DNA of 64,000 nt from Maricaulis sp. (GCF_017642925.1 NZ_JAEPOL010000005.1:1-64000), one strand, 5' to 3'; positions 17,089 to 26,070 are shown, numbered from the stretch's first letter. The notes: generated by a model not told the origin, from the letters alone. Numbers and translations are program-made.

Positions 17089-18323
17089 TTTTCAGAGGCT
17101 GCACAGAGCTCCGGATCGCCGGTCCGGGCGGCGCCTTCCGCGCACAGCGCGTCGGCCGCGGCCGGATCGCCGGTTTCCCGCAGCAGGGCAGCGAGTTCGG
17201 TGGTGGCGGCGCGGTTATAGGGGTCCCAGTAGAGCACGCGGCGATACCAGAGTTCGGCGGTCACGGGATCCTCACGCAGGGCATGGCCGCGCGCGATGCT
17301 CAGCCCGGTCGGGCTGTACCAGGGCCGGATCAACACGGTCTGTTCGTCATAGACCCGGCTCATCGCCTCATAGGCTCGCTCCAGATAGGTCAGCGCCAGA
17401 TCGGCCTCGCCCTTGAGAGCGTGGAGGTCCGACAGGTTAACCCAGGCTTCCCAGGCATCCGGGTCGAGCGTCAGGGCGCGGTTGTGCGCCTCGATCGCGC
17501 CGTCGAGATCGCCCTGCGCCGACAGGGCCAGTCCCAGCGCCCGGTAGCCCAGCGGGTATTCAGGGTTCGAAGCTATGGCCTGCCGCGCGAGAGCTTCAGC
17601 CCGTTCCAGCTGACGGGCGGCCGCGGTTTCGCGTGTCTGACCGGACGCCAGCGCCGCACCGATCCGCGACTGCCCGGCCTCACCGGGCCAGTCGTCCGGC
17701 CGGGCGCGGATGACGCGCTGGGTGATCGTGTTGGCAAGCCCGGCGAGCGCCCGCGGACTGTCGGGCTCAAGCGCCAGCGCGGCCTCGTAGAGCCGCATGG
17801 CGGCATCATTATCGCCGGGCTGGAACTGGTAGTAGAAATCGTCCGCGCGATCGGTCAGGCTTTCAGCACGATCCGCGGGTGCACCGGGCGGAGCGATACG
17901 GTCGCGCACCAGCCAGAAGACCGGAAAGGCTGCCAGCAGCACCAGCGCTCCCACGACGCCGCGCACCCAGGCGGGAACCGCCCGCACCGGCGCCGGCAGG
18001 CTTTCCGGCTCGGCCGGCACCAGCAGGCGATAGCCGCGCTTGGGTACGGTCGCAACATAGCGCGGCGAACGCGCCGGATCGCCCAGAGCCCGCCGCAATT
18101 TCCAGACACAGCGGCCAAGCGCATCGTCATTGACCGTGACGCCGGGCCAGATGCGTTCGGCGATCGTCTCGCGCGACACCACATCGCCTTCGGCTTCGGC
18201 GAGCAGGCACAGCAGGTCCATCACTTTCGGCTCGACATCCTGGCTGCCGCCGGGACCGCTAATCCGGCCGGCCCGCGGTTCGACACGCCAGTCTGCGAGC
18301 TTGAATGCCCTGCCGTACTTCAT
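17085..18323 (-). CDS. membrane-bound winged-helix regulator with TPR domain
   Basis: A 412-residue CadC/ToxR-like protein. Residues about 5-105 form an OmpR-type winged helix (GDVVSRETIAERIWPGVTVN, then KLRRALGDPARSPRYVATVP). A membrane helix (GVVGALVLLAAFPVFWLV) sits near residue 130, then a periplasmic TPR-like region. Such one-component regulators sense at the envelope and bind DNA directly. It is divergent from an S41 peptidase across a 130-base gap that carries direct repeats, so it probably controls that gene. Confidence 0.85.
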
Positions 18324-18346
18324 TGATTTTACAGTCCCCTTGCCCC

Positions 18347-18364
18347 GGTCAGAAAAAGGTCAGA
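18347..18364. promoter_or_regulatory. direct-repeat candidate operator in divergent region
   Basis: GGTCAGA occurs at 18347-18353 and 18358-18364, start-to-start 11 bases, about one helical turn. OmpR-type winged-helix proteins commonly bind such head-to-tail repeats. The site lies 24 bases before the regulator's start and about 90 before the peptidase's, able to act on either gene. Functional role is inference. Confidence 0.4.
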
Positions 18365-18453
18365 CCATCAGGAAGATTGGGTCATGGCCTTTTGTCAGGC
18401 GGCGCCCCCAGTGTCCGGGCAGCCCCACCTGAAAGAAGACACGGGAGACCGGG

Positions 18454-19917
18454 ATGCTCAAGAGCCTGACCCTTTGCACCGCACTGATGACAGCCGTCGC
18501 GGCACCGATCGCCGCACAGGCCCCGACGCCGGACACAGTCTATGAGGCCGACGTGGTCCGCGCCGATTTCGACCAGCTTTATGCCGGCTTGCGCGCGGCG
18601 CATTTCGACCTGTTTGCCGTCACGCCACAGGCCGTATTCGACCAGCGGCACGAGGAAATGCGGGCCGGTTTCGACCGGCCGATGACCCGCCTCGATATCC
18701 GGCGGGAGTTCCAGGAATTCACCGCGCTGGCCCGTCATGCCCATGCGCGTATCGACTTCCCGATGGAGGCCTATGGCGCCTTCCGCGCGGCTGGCGGCCG
18801 CGTCCTGCCGCTGACGATCTCGATCCGCGAAGGCCGCGTCTTCGTGGAGACACGGGCGGCGGCCCTTGAAGGCCTGGCGCCGGGCGATGAAATTCTCGCC
18901 TTCAACGGCCAGCCGAACACGGTCTGGATCCCGGCCCTCACCCGGCACCTGTCGGCCGAGACGCCGCGCTTTGCGCACACCTTGCTGGAAACCTATCTGC
19001 GCGGCCTGGTCTGGCTGGAATGGCCGGAGATGACCGAGGTCACGCTCGAGGTGCGTCATGCCGACGGATCGGTGGAAACCCTCGTCCTGCCCTTCCTGAG
19101 CGGTGACGCACTGGCGCGGGCTGAAGCGGGCGAACAGCCTTTCAGTCTCGATGGCCGCGAGGCCCGCATGATCGGCAGCGATATCGCCTATCTGCGCCCG
19201 GGGCCGTTCTACAATACCGAGCCGGACGGGAATGTCTGGGATACGACGGGCTTCGCCGCGTTTGTCGATAACAGTTTCAACGACTTCCAGGCTGCCGGCG
19301 CGGAAGCGCTGATCCTCGATCTGCGCGACAATCCCGGTGGCGACAATTCCTTCTCCGATCCGGTCATGGCCTGGATCGCGGACCGGCCCTTCCGCTTTGC
19401 CTCGCGCTTCACCGTCCGGGTCAGCGAGGAGACGACCGCGGCCAACCAGGCCCGCCTGGACACGCTGCCGGAGGGTGGAGGCGGCATGTCGGCGACCTAT
19501 GCTAACCTGTTTGCGGCGCATGCGCCGGGCGAGACGGTGGAGATCGACCTGCCCTACGCTCAGCCGCGCCCGGAGGGAGACCGGTTCGAGGGACAGGTCT
19601 ATGTGCTGGTCAACCGCTACAGCTTCTCCAATGCGGTGGCCGTGGCGGCGCAGGTCCAGGACTACGGATTCGGTGTCGTGACCGGCGAGACGACGGCCGA
19701 CATGGCCACCACCTATGGCGCGATGGAGCAGTTCACCCTGCCCCGTACCGGCATCATAGTGGGTTATCCCAAGGCCCATATCGTACGCATAAACGGTACA
19801 TTGGAGTCACATCCGGTGACACCGGACGTCGCCCTCGACTTCCCCGTCCTGCGCGGACCGGAGGATGTCGTTCTGAACCAGCTGGTCGCGCAGGTCCGCA
19901 CCGCGCTCGACGGCTAG
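18454..19917 (+). CDS. secreted S41-family peptidase
   Basis: A 487-residue protein with signal peptide (LTLCTALMTAVAAPIAAQA). A PDZ-like stretch lies near residue 140 (LEGLAPGDEILAFNGQP), then the S41 core with LILDLRDNPGGDNSFSDP and NRYSFSNAVAVAAQ; the Ser after RYS or FS is the likely nucleophile. Tail-specific proteases of this family cut at protein C termini. Probably periplasmic or lipid-free secreted. Likely target of the divergent winged-helix/TPR regulator. Confidence 0.85.
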   Translation: MLKSLTLCTALMTAVAAPIAAQAPTPDTVYEADVVRADFDQLYAGLRAAHFDLFAVTPQAVFDQRHEEMRAGFDRPMTRLDIRREFQEFTALARHAHARIDFPMEAYGAFRAAGGRVLPLTISIREGRVFVETRAAALEGLAPGDEILAFNGQPNTVWIPALTRHLSAETPRFAHTLLETYLRGLVWLEWPEMTEVTLEVRHADGSVETLVLPFLSGDALARAEAGEQPFSLDGREARMIGSDIAYLRPGPFYNTEPDGNVWDTTGFAAFVDNSFNDFQAAGAEALILDLRDNPGGDNSFSDPVMAWIADRPFRFASRFTVRVSEETTAANQARLDTLPEGGGGMSATYANLFAAHAPGETVEIDLPYAQPRPEGDRFEGQVYVLVNRYSFSNAVAVAAQVQDYGFGVVTGETTADMATTYGAMEQFTLPRTGIIVGYPKAHIVRINGTLESHPVTPDVALDFPVLRGPEDVVLNQLVAQVRTALDG

Positions 19918-20537
19918 CCTTTCAGGATGATGGCGATCGTGGCGAGCAGGAGAAGCGCGATCGCGAAATTGAGGATGCGGGCGTGGCGGCGATCGGTCAG
20001 GAAGCGATTGATCACGCCGCCCGCCAGCAGCCACATCAGCCCGCAGGGCGCACCGAAGAGCAGGAAGGTCGCCATGAACAGCATCGCCCGCTCGCCCGCC
20101 GTGTCGGCCAGGGCGATATAGGCGCCGGCCGTCGAGACCGTCATCAAAAGCGCTTTCGGATTGACCCACTGGAAGAGCGCCGCCTCCCAGGTGCGGAAGG
20201 GCCGCGAGCGGCGCCTGGGCGCCTTGGCGTCGCCCGGCTCGGCCGGACGCGCCAGCCCGGCCCGCACGAAGGCGAAGGCCATCCAGGCCAGCCACAGCGA
20301 TCCGCCCACCTTCACCACATCCAGCGCTACCGGATAGCGGGCCACGAGTGTGCCCAGGCCGAACACGGCCGCAACCAGCAACAGGTTGAAGCCGATCTGC
20401 ACGCCCAGGAAATGCGGCACGGTGCGGCGCACGCCGAACAGCGCCGAGGAGGACATCAGCATGAGATTGTTGGGGCCCGGCGTGGCCGACATGGCGACGA
20501 CAAAGCCGACCAGGCTGAGATAGAGGGCCATGTCCAT
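19914..20537 (-). CDS. LysE/RhtB-family amino-acid exporter
   Basis: A 207-residue membrane protein with six or so hydrophobic segments. The N-terminal SATPGPNNLMLMSSS matches the LysE/RhtB signature. The family exports amino acids such as threonine, homoserine or lysine; substrate here is unknown. Start 20537 is preferred because GGAGAC lies just upstream; the longer frame to 20594 would add a polar stretch. Stop overlaps the convergent S41 gene's stop by four bases. Confidence 0.88.
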   Translation of the reverse strand: MDMALYLSLVGFVVAMSATPGPNNLMLMSSSALFGVRRTVPHFLGVQIGFNLLLVAAVFGLGTLVARYPVALDVVKVGGSLWLAWMAFAFVRAGLARPAEPGDAKAPRRRSRPFRTWEAALFQWVNPKALLMTVSTAGAYIALADTAGERAMLFMATFLLFGAPCGLMWLLAGGVINRFLTDRRHARILNFAIALLLLATIAIILKG

Positions 20538-20620
20538 ACTGTCTCCCCGCGCGCAACGTGAAGCGCAGGTAGGAGGCGCGGCTGCCCGTATCAATGCCGC
20601 AGGGACAAAAAGCGGCGGAC

Positions 20621-20653
20621 AAAAAGAAAGGGCCCGGCGATCGCGCCGGGCCC
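20621..20653 (-). terminator. Rho-independent terminator of ndk
   Basis: A perfect ten-base stem GGGCCCGGCG/CGCCGGGCCC with an ATCG loop (20630-20653), followed on the minus strand by TTTCTTTTT. It sits about 30 bases after the ndk stop. Confidence 0.85.
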
Positions 20654-20682
20654 TGTCCTGCAGTCTGATAGGAAAGTCCGGC

Positions 20683-21105
20683 TTAGCCGACGATCTCGTC
20701 GTCGGAGAAGAAGAACTTGATCTCTTCGGCAGCGGTTTCCGGCGCGTCGGAACCGTGCACGGAGTTTTCGCCGATCGACAGGGCGAATTCCTTGCGGATG
20801 GTGCCTTCGGCGGCTTCGGCCGGATTGGTGGCGCCCATCACTTCGCGGTTCTTGGCAATGGCGTCTTCGCCTTCCAGCACCTGCACGACGACCGGTTCGG
20901 AGATCATGAAGTCGACCAGTTCACCGAAGAAGGGACGCTCCTTGTGCACCGCGTAGAAGCCTTCGGCCTGCTCGCGGGTCATGTGGATGCGCTTGGACGC
21001 GACGACGCGCAGGCCGGCCTCCTCGAACTTGGCGATGATCTTGCCGGTCAGGTTACGCTTGGTGGCGTCGGGCTTGATGATGGAGAAGGTGCGTTGCAGC
21101 GCCAT
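20683..21105 (-). CDS. ndk: nucleoside diphosphate kinase
   Basis: A 140-residue enzyme that equalises nucleoside triphosphate pools by ping-pong phosphate transfer. [18 protein letters not shown] is the family N terminus, which fixes the start at 21105 rather than 21144, and [16 protein letters not shown] holds the region after the active histidine. Length standard. A strong terminator follows. Confidence 0.95.
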   Translation of the reverse strand: MALQRTFSIIKPDATKRNLTGKIIAKFEEAGLRVVASKRIHMTREQAEGFYAVHKERPFFGELVDFMISEPVVVQVLEGEDAIAKNREVMGATNPAEAAEGTIRKEFALSIGENSVHGSDAPETAAEEIKFFFSDDEIVG

Positions 21106-21515
21106 GGGAAAGGTCCTCGAAGACTTTTGTGACTGTCCGGGCAAACCGGCCTCTGGGATTCGCGCGGCTTATAGCGGCGCTTGCGCCAGGCCACAAGCCG
21201 CGCGGCAGAGACATTCCAGCAAGGGGTGCGGTGAAGCGGTTTTCCCAGGTTTCTCATTTCCCCCGGCCCCGGCATAAATCCGGAGCAGGTGAGTTTGAAA
21301 TACCTTTTTGCTTCTCCCGGCGGGACGCCCGCGCAGGCGGGCGGGAGAGCCGGGATCTACCGGACCAGACCTCAAGCGATGTGTCTCCCGTTGGTCCCGG
21401 ACAGCGCTGACGCGCTTCCGGGAGAAATGCGCTTGTTGGAAATGCGTCTGTGCGAACCCCACCCATCAGCCTTTCCGGATTGATCGGTTCGCCGCTCCGC
21501 GCTAACGGCCTTCCC
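21106..21515. other. 410-base gene-free stretch between ndk and the ABC-F gene
   Basis: This gap divides two divergent genes. The first 200 bases show no element beyond GC-rich inverted arms near 21165-21215 (GCGCGGCTT and AAGCCGCGC). The rest holds a dispersed repeat (21312-21405). No convincing ORF or promoter could be fixed, though promoters for both neighbours must lie here. Confidence 0.6.
21312..21405 (+). repeat. dispersed intergenic element, copy 2
   Basis: Homologous to the minus-strand copy at 262-348. It contains TTCTCCCGG, the hairpin GCCCGCGCAGGCGGGC, the identical 16-mer GAGAGCCGGGATCTAC at 21345-21360, TCAAGCGATG and GGTCCCGGA. The ten-base TCAAGCGATG block is in opposite orientation to copy 1. 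Non-coding; no transposase is encoded. Confidence 0.65.
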
Positions 21516-23396
21516 ATGTTGCACATCAATGACCTCACCTATCGCATCGAAGGCCGGATGCTGTTCGACCAGGCGACGCTCTTCCTGCCGGCCAAGGCCA
21601 AGATGGGTCTGGTCGGGCGGAACGGTACGGGCAAGTCGACCCTGTTCCGGCTGATCCGCGGCGAAGCCGTCGCGGAAAGCGGCGATGTGCGTGTGCAAAA
21701 AGGCGTACGCGTCGGCTCGGTCGCCCAGGAAGCGCCCGGCGGCGAGGAAACGCTGATGGACGTGGTGCTGGCCGCCGATAGCGAGCGCGCCGCCCTGCTC
21801 GCCGAAGCGGAAACGGCGACGGATCCCGACCGGATCGCCGAGATCCAGACACGGCTGGCCGATATCGAGTCGCACACGGCGGAGGCCCGCGCCGGCTCGA
21901 TCCTGTCGGGTCTGGGCTTTACCGGCGAGGAACAGCAGCGCCCCTGCCGCGAATTCTCCGGCGGCTGGCGCATGCGCGTCGCGCTGGCAGCCACCCTGTT
22001 CGCCCGCCCCGATCTCCTCCTGCTCGACGAGCCGACCAATTATCTCGACCTGGAAGGCGTGATGTGGCTGCAGAGCTATCTGAAAACCTTCCCCGGCGCC
22101 GCCCTGGTGATCTCGCACGACCGCGACCTCCTGAACGGCGCGATGCAGAAGATCGCCCACCTGAAACAGGGCAAGCTGTCCGTCTATGAAGGCGGCTATG
22201 ATGATTTCGAAAAGGCGCTGGCCGAGAAACAGCGCCTGCAGATGAAGCTGGTGGAAAAGCAGGAGGCCGAGCGCCGCCACCTGCAAAGCTTTGTCGACCG
22301 GTTCAAGGCCAAGGCCTCGAAGGCGAAACAGGCCCAGTCGCGGGTGAAGCGGCTGGAGAAGATGCAGGTTGTCGCCACCCAGGTGGAAGACCCGGTCGCC
22401 CCCTTCGACTTCCCCAATCCGCAGCGCCGCATGGCGCCGCCCATCGTGCGCATGCTGGACGTGTCGGTGGGCTATGAGCCGGGCAAGCCGGTGCTGCGCG
22501 ATATCAGCCTGAATATCGACACCGAGGACCGGATCGGCATTCTCGGCCGCAATGGCGCGGGCAAGTCGACCCTGGCCAAATTGCTCAATGACCGGCTGGA
22601 ACCGCTCTCGGGCCATCTGAGAAAACACAAGAAGCTGGAGATCGCCTTCTTCGCCCAGCACCAGATCGACGATCTGTCGCCGGACATGTCGGCCTATCAG
22701 CACGTGATCGAACTGATGGAGGACGCCACCGAGGCCCAGCGCCGCGCGCGCCTGGCCCGGTTCGGCCTGCCCGGCGACCGCCAGGAAACGCCGGCAAAAA
22801 ACCTCTCCGGCGGCGAGAAGGCGCGCCTCCTGTTCAACCTGATCACGTTCGGCGGCCCGCACCTGCTCATCCTCGACGAGCCGACCAACCACCTGGACAT
22901 GGACAGCCGCGCCGAGCTGATCAACGCCATCAATGCCTATGAGGGCGCCGTGGTGCTGATCACCCACGACCGCCACATCATCGAAAGCTGTGTCGACCGG
23001 CTCTGGGTGGTCGGCGACGGCACGGTGACGCCCTATGACGACGATATCGAGACCTATCGCCAGTCCCTGCTGGGCCGCGTCGCCCGCGACGCCCGGGGCA
23101 AGAAGCCTGCGCCGGCCGACGAGAAGTCGCAGCGCCGCCGCGACAAGGCCTCGCTGCGCGAGACGCTGAAACCGCTGAAGGCCGCTGCCGCCCGCTGGGA
23201 AAAGGAAGCCGAACGCCTGCGCGGCGTGATCGAGATCATCGACAAGGGCCTCGCCGCCCCCGGCCTCTACGAAAAAGACCCCAAGACCGCCACCGAACTC
23301 CAGATCAAGCGGGCCAAAGCCGTCGACCTCCTCGACACCGCCGAACTCAACTGGCTGGAAGCCGCCGAAGCGCTGGAGACGGCACAGGCGGAGTAG
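21516..23396 (+). CDS. ABC-F family ATPase
   Basis: A 626-residue protein with two ABC ATPase domains and no membrane part, typical of ABC-F translation factors (Uup/YheS/EttA group). Walker A boxes are VGRNGTGKST (about residue 36) and LGRNGAGKST (about 350); signatures are FSGGWRMRV and LSGGEKARLL, each followed by LLLDEPTNYLD or LILDEPTNHLD. The linker is charged (residues 240-290). A coiled-coil-like C-terminal extension follows. It likely acts on the ribosome. ATG 21516 starts the usual LHINDLTYRIEG. Confidence 0.9.
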   Translation: MLHINDLTYRIEGRMLFDQATLFLPAKAKMGLVGRNGTGKSTLFRLIRGEAVAESGDVRVQKGVRVGSVAQEAPGGEETLMDVVLAADSERAALLAEAETATDPDRIAEIQTRLADIESHTAEARAGSILSGLGFTGEEQQRPCREFSGGWRMRVALAATLFARPDLLLLDEPTNYLDLEGVMWLQSYLKTFPGAALVISHDRDLLNGAMQKIAHLKQGKLSVYEGGYDDFEKALAEKQRLQMKLVEKQEAERRHLQSFVDRFKAKASKAKQAQSRVKRLEKMQVVATQVEDPVAPFDFPNPQRRMAPPIVRMLDVSVGYEPGKPVLRDISLNIDTEDRIGILGRNGAGKSTLAKLLNDRLEPLSGHLRKHKKLEIAFFAQHQIDDLSPDMSAYQHVIELMEDATEAQRRARLARFGLPGDRQETPAKNLSGGEKARLLFNLITFGGPHLLILDEPTNHLDMDSRAELINAINAYEGAVVLITHDRHIIESCVDRLWVVGDGTVTPYDDDIETYRQSLLGRVARDARGKKPAPADEKSQRRRDKASLRETLKPLKAAAARWEKEAERLRGVIEIIDKGLAAPGLYEKDPKTATELQIKRAKAVDLLDTAELNWLEAAEALETAQAE

Positions 23397-23436
23397 CGCT
23401 CGCGCTAACCCCTTGTTGCGCCAGACATCTATCCGG

Positions 23437-23451
23437 TTAATCGATCCTTAA
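23437..23451. promoter_or_regulatory. perfect CtrA-type box TTAA-N7-TTAA
   Basis: TTAATCGATCCTTAA exactly matches the full CtrA consensus TTAA-N7-TTAA. It is followed by an AT-rich TATACAATATTA stretch at 23461-23472 that could serve as -10. CtrA is the master cell-cycle regulator of Caulobacter-like bacteria and often overlaps the -35. The next start (23567) lies 116 bases downstream. A site rather than a proven promoter. Confidence 0.6.
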
Positions 23452-23566
23452 GGGTCGATTTATACAATATTACCCGAAATCAGCCGAGGTGCCTGTCGAG
23501 CCCCGTGAACGGTGAACCGGTCTGCGTGAGCGGACGGGGCGGCGTGTGCCGGGCGGGAGGTGCGGC

Positions 23567-23875
23567 ATGAAGATCGATCCGCCGGTTGCGGCCCCGATCT
23601 CGCTGGCCCAGGTGCGCAAGATGCGCGCGCGCACGCATCCGCGCGGCGGCGATTTCCGCCAGGAAGTGCCCACCCATGCGCCCGAAGTGATGCATGTCGA
23701 TGCGCTGGCCCCGGCCGATCCGGACAGCCATGAGCCGCCGGAATTCGACGATGTCGAGATCACGCGCGACGATGCGCTGGAAACCGCCCGCGACATCGCC
23801 CACGAACTCGCCGCCCTCACCCTGCCCATCGCCAACTGGCAGGCCACACGGGTGCACCACCTGTTTCATCCGTAA
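23567..23875 (+). CDS. small hypothetical protein behind a CtrA-type box
   Basis: A 102-residue protein of unknown family: proline- and acid-rich, no signal peptide or membrane segment. A central PPEFDDVEITRDDALETARD leads into a probable amphipathic helix (ARDIAHELAALTLPIANWQA). ATG 23567 has GGGAGG well placed. Codon use is like neighbours. With a perfect CtrA-type site upstream, a cell-cycle or flagellar/polar role is possible but nothing in the protein proves it. Confidence 0.6.
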   Translation: MKIDPPVAAPISLAQVRKMRARTHPRGGDFRQEVPTHAPEVMHVDALAPADPDSHEPPEFDDVEITRDDALETARDIAHELAALTLPIANWQATRVHHLFHP

Positions 23876-23890
23876 GAGCCGGAGCGCGCC

Positions 23891-24571
23891 CTAGTCCGGC
23901 ATGTTGGCCGGGTCGAAGAAGAGGGCGAGCACGATGGCGGCGAGCGTGACCGGTTCGCGCAGCGTGTCGTCCTCGCCGGGCAGATACATGCGCGACTGCA
24001 TCACGCCGTAATCCATGCCGCCGACATCCACGCCGTCATGCCGGATGACATAGCCCGGCACGCGGCCGGACGGGAAGGCCATGCCGGACAGGCGCTGGGT
24101 CTCGAAAGTCAACGTGGTGCCGTTGTGATGGAATTCGCCGGCGCGCTCATTACGCCCCATACCCATCAGGCCGCGCCGCTGCAGCGCCAGCTCGAAACGG
24201 CTGTCCAGCGCTTCGCCATTGCGGGTGAAGCTGCACGAATAGACGAGGTCCTGCCTGTCGAAGGTGATCCAGGCCAGGCGCAGCTCGCTCTCCCCGCCGG
24301 AACAGGAAATCTCCAGCGGCACCTCGCCGAAACTGCCGCCGGTCACGGTGAGGTCGGCGCGGGTGCGGCGGCGTTCGGAGACGCCGAACAGGTTGCGATA
24401 GGAGCCCATGCCCGACCAGGTGCCGCCCAGCTCGTCCGCCTGCCAGCGGTTCTGGCCGTCCTGCCGGCTGTAGCGGATTTCGACTTCCTCGGTGCGCCCG
24501 GTGATCGGCGTGTCGTCGGCCTGCGCGCCCATCAGGGCTGCCGACGCAATCAGTGTGTGAAGCAAAGCCAT
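23891..24571 (-). CDS. hypothetical exported protein, 226 aa
   Basis: No family recognised. A short signal peptide (LIASAALMGAQA) is followed by a beta-rich, polar body with two cysteines (ISCSGGES and YSCSFTR) that may form a disulfide. A hydrophobic C-terminal stretch (PVTLAAIVLALFFDPAN) could be a membrane anchor. It is last in a minus-strand run below two I78-type lipoproteins, 67 bases after the previous stop. Confidence 0.65.
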   Translation of the reverse strand: MALLHTLIASAALMGAQADDTPITGRTEEVEIRYSRQDGQNRWQADELGGTWSGMGSYRNLFGVSERRRTRADLTVTGGSFGEVPLEISCSGGESELRLAWITFDRQDLVYSCSFTRNGEALDSRFELALQRRGLMGMGRNERAGEFHHNGTTLTFETQRLSGMAFPSGRVPGYVIRHDGVDVGGMDYGVMQSRMYLPGEDDTLREPVTLAAIVLALFFDPANMPD

Positions 24572-24638
24572 GATATCCCCCCGGTCCTGGCCAGGAGGAT
24601 CATAGCGCCGCGGCTCACGGGTTCAAAGCCGGCCCGGA

Positions 24639-25031
24639 TCAGCCGCAGGCCATGCTTTCGACGATGTCGCTTTCATTGACGCGAATGGTCAGCCGGTCGG
24701 GGCGGTAGTCCATCGTCACCGGCGTGTTCGGGCCCACAACGCGGTAGTTTTCCGGCATGGCATTGCGCGGGACATTGACCCGCGGTTCGCCGACAAAGTG
24801 CTGCAGGTCTTCCATACCGCAATCGCCGGTGATCGGCGGGCGTACGGGATTGGCATCGACATCGCCGGCATCTTCCAGCGGCGGCAGGGCCGGCGCGGCG
24901 TTGCCTGTGTCTGCCGACGGGGTCTCGGCGATCTCGGGATAGGGTGCGGGGGCCGGTGTTTCACCGCCGCGGGTTGTCAGGGCACAGCCCGCCACAAAAC
25001 AGGCAATCAGCAGGGAAAGACGGGTTTTCAT
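24639..25031 (-). CDS. I78-family inhibitor-like lipoprotein, copy 1
   Basis: A 130-residue lipoprotein: lipobox LIACFVAGC ends the signal peptide, then a proline-rich linker and a C-terminal domain with LQHFVGEPRVNVPR, VTMDYRPDRLTIRV and a final MACG. The pattern (L.G, then DYRP.RL, then CG) matches the peptidase-inhibitor I78 family (elastase-inhibitor type). It may guard the periplasm from serine proteases. A second copy lies immediately upstream. Confidence 0.75.
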   Translation of the reverse strand: MKTRLSLLIACFVAGCALTTRGGETPAPAPYPEIAETPSADTGNAAPALPPLEDAGDVDANPVRPPITGDCGMEDLQHFVGEPRVNVPRNAMPENYRVVGPNTPVTMDYRPDRLTIRVNESDIVESMACG

Positions 25032-25050
25032 CGCACGCTACTCGACCGGA

Positions 25051-25380
25051 TCAGCCACACCAGGGCCGTAGAATGACGCCCGATTCGGCCAGGTCAAGGT
25101 TGAGGCGCGACGGGCGATAGTCCTCGGTGATGGCGGTGTCGGGATAAATCAGGCGGACATGGCCGGACAGGCTGGCCAGATCGACCTCCTCGACCTGCTG
25201 GCCGACGAGATAGCCCATCTGGGCGGCCCCGCAGGGGCTGGTGTCCGGCGCAGCGGCATCGCTATCCCCGTCCACATCCGGCGGCGGCAGGGCCGGGCCG
25301 GACGGGCCCATCCCGCTGCCCCCGCTGGAACAGGCGGTAACGGCCAGGGCGGCGAGCGCGGCGAGGAGTGCGTGTTTCAT
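25051..25380 (-). CDS. I78-family inhibitor-like lipoprotein, copy 2
   Basis: A 109-residue paralogue of the next gene: lipobox ALAVTAC, a short linker and a C-terminal I78-like domain with MGYLVGQQVEEVD, TEDYRPSRLNLDL and a final PWCG. ATG 25380 overlaps the holC stop by four bases (ATGA), indicating coupling. Here TEDYRP replaces TMDYRP, so target range may differ from copy 1. Confidence 0.75.
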   Translation of the reverse strand: MKHALLAALAALAVTACSSGGSGMGPSGPALPPPDVDGDSDAAAPDTSPCGAAQMGYLVGQQVEEVDLASLSGHVRLIYPDTAITEDYRPSRLNLDLAESGVILRPWCG

Positions 25381-25829
25381 GCCTTCTTCTCCCATCTGCC
25401 CTCGGGCGACTGGCGCCAGTAGGACACGGTGCGTCCGTCGGCGGCCGCCTTCTTCCAGAGCGCGCGGGCGTCCTGGACCGAGGCCTCGTCATGCCCGTCG
25501 AACATGACGATCATCCGTTCGAAACCGTCCGGATTCTCCGGTTCGGCTCCGTCGAGCAGGAAAAGGCACTGGGCGCCGTTGGGATTGGCTTCGTCCTCGG
25601 CCAGCAGGATGGGCTGTCGCGCTTCCTGCCCCGCCCCCGCCTGGCCGTGCGGCGTGAAACTGTCGTCTCGCCAGCTCCACAGCCACTGGTCCAGGGCTTC
25701 CAGACGCCGCGCGTCCGGCGAACGCACCAGCGCCCGCCAGCCCCGCGCGAGGGTCTTTTCCAGCAGTTCGGGAAGAACGTCTTCCAGGGCGGAACGTTCC
25801 AGATGGTAGAACCAGAGTTCGCCGCTCAT
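25377..25829 (-). CDS. holC: DNA polymerase III chi subunit
   Basis: A 150-residue subunit that links the clamp loader to single-strand-binding protein. ELWFYHLERSALEDVLPELL begins the protein and ARGWRALVRSPDARRLEALD, then LDQWLWSWRDDSFTPH, match the family. Start 25829 (MSGELWF) preferred over 25844. Neighbourhood with pepA is common in proteobacteria, supporting the call. Confidence 0.9.
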   Translation of the reverse strand: MSGELWFYHLERSALEDVLPELLEKTLARGWRALVRSPDARRLEALDQWLWSWRDDSFTPHGQAGAGQEARQPILLAEDEANPNGAQCLFLLDGAEPENPDGFERMIVMFDGHDEASVQDARALWKKAAADGRTVSYWRQSPEGRWEKKA

Positions 25830-25883
25830 CGCCCTCTCCTGCATCTGAACCCGGGGTCCAGTGGACAGTATAACAATGCCGGT

Positions 25884-26070
25884 GTCATCCCGGCCCCCCG
25901 CTTACGCGGGCGCAAGCTTCTGGCCCGCACAGGCGGGCAGCAGGGCCGGGACCCATAACCGCCGGACCTGGGAAAGCGTGGCTCCGCTGCCGGCGTCAGC
26001 TGGTCAAAGTGCGGGCGTACAGGTCCCGGACTTCCGCCCGGCACAAGGCCGGGCATCCATCCGGGATGAC
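25884..26070. repeat. 187-base intergenic element with inverted ends
   Basis: The ends GTCATCCCGG (25884-25893) and CCGGGATGAC (26061-26070) are perfect inverted repeats. Inside are GC hairpins such as GCCCGCACAGGCGGGC and GCCCGGCACAAGGCCGGGC. The layout resembles the GTCATCC-type element at 29-174. It fills most of the gap between pepA and holC. No ORF in it is convincing. Confidence 0.65.
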
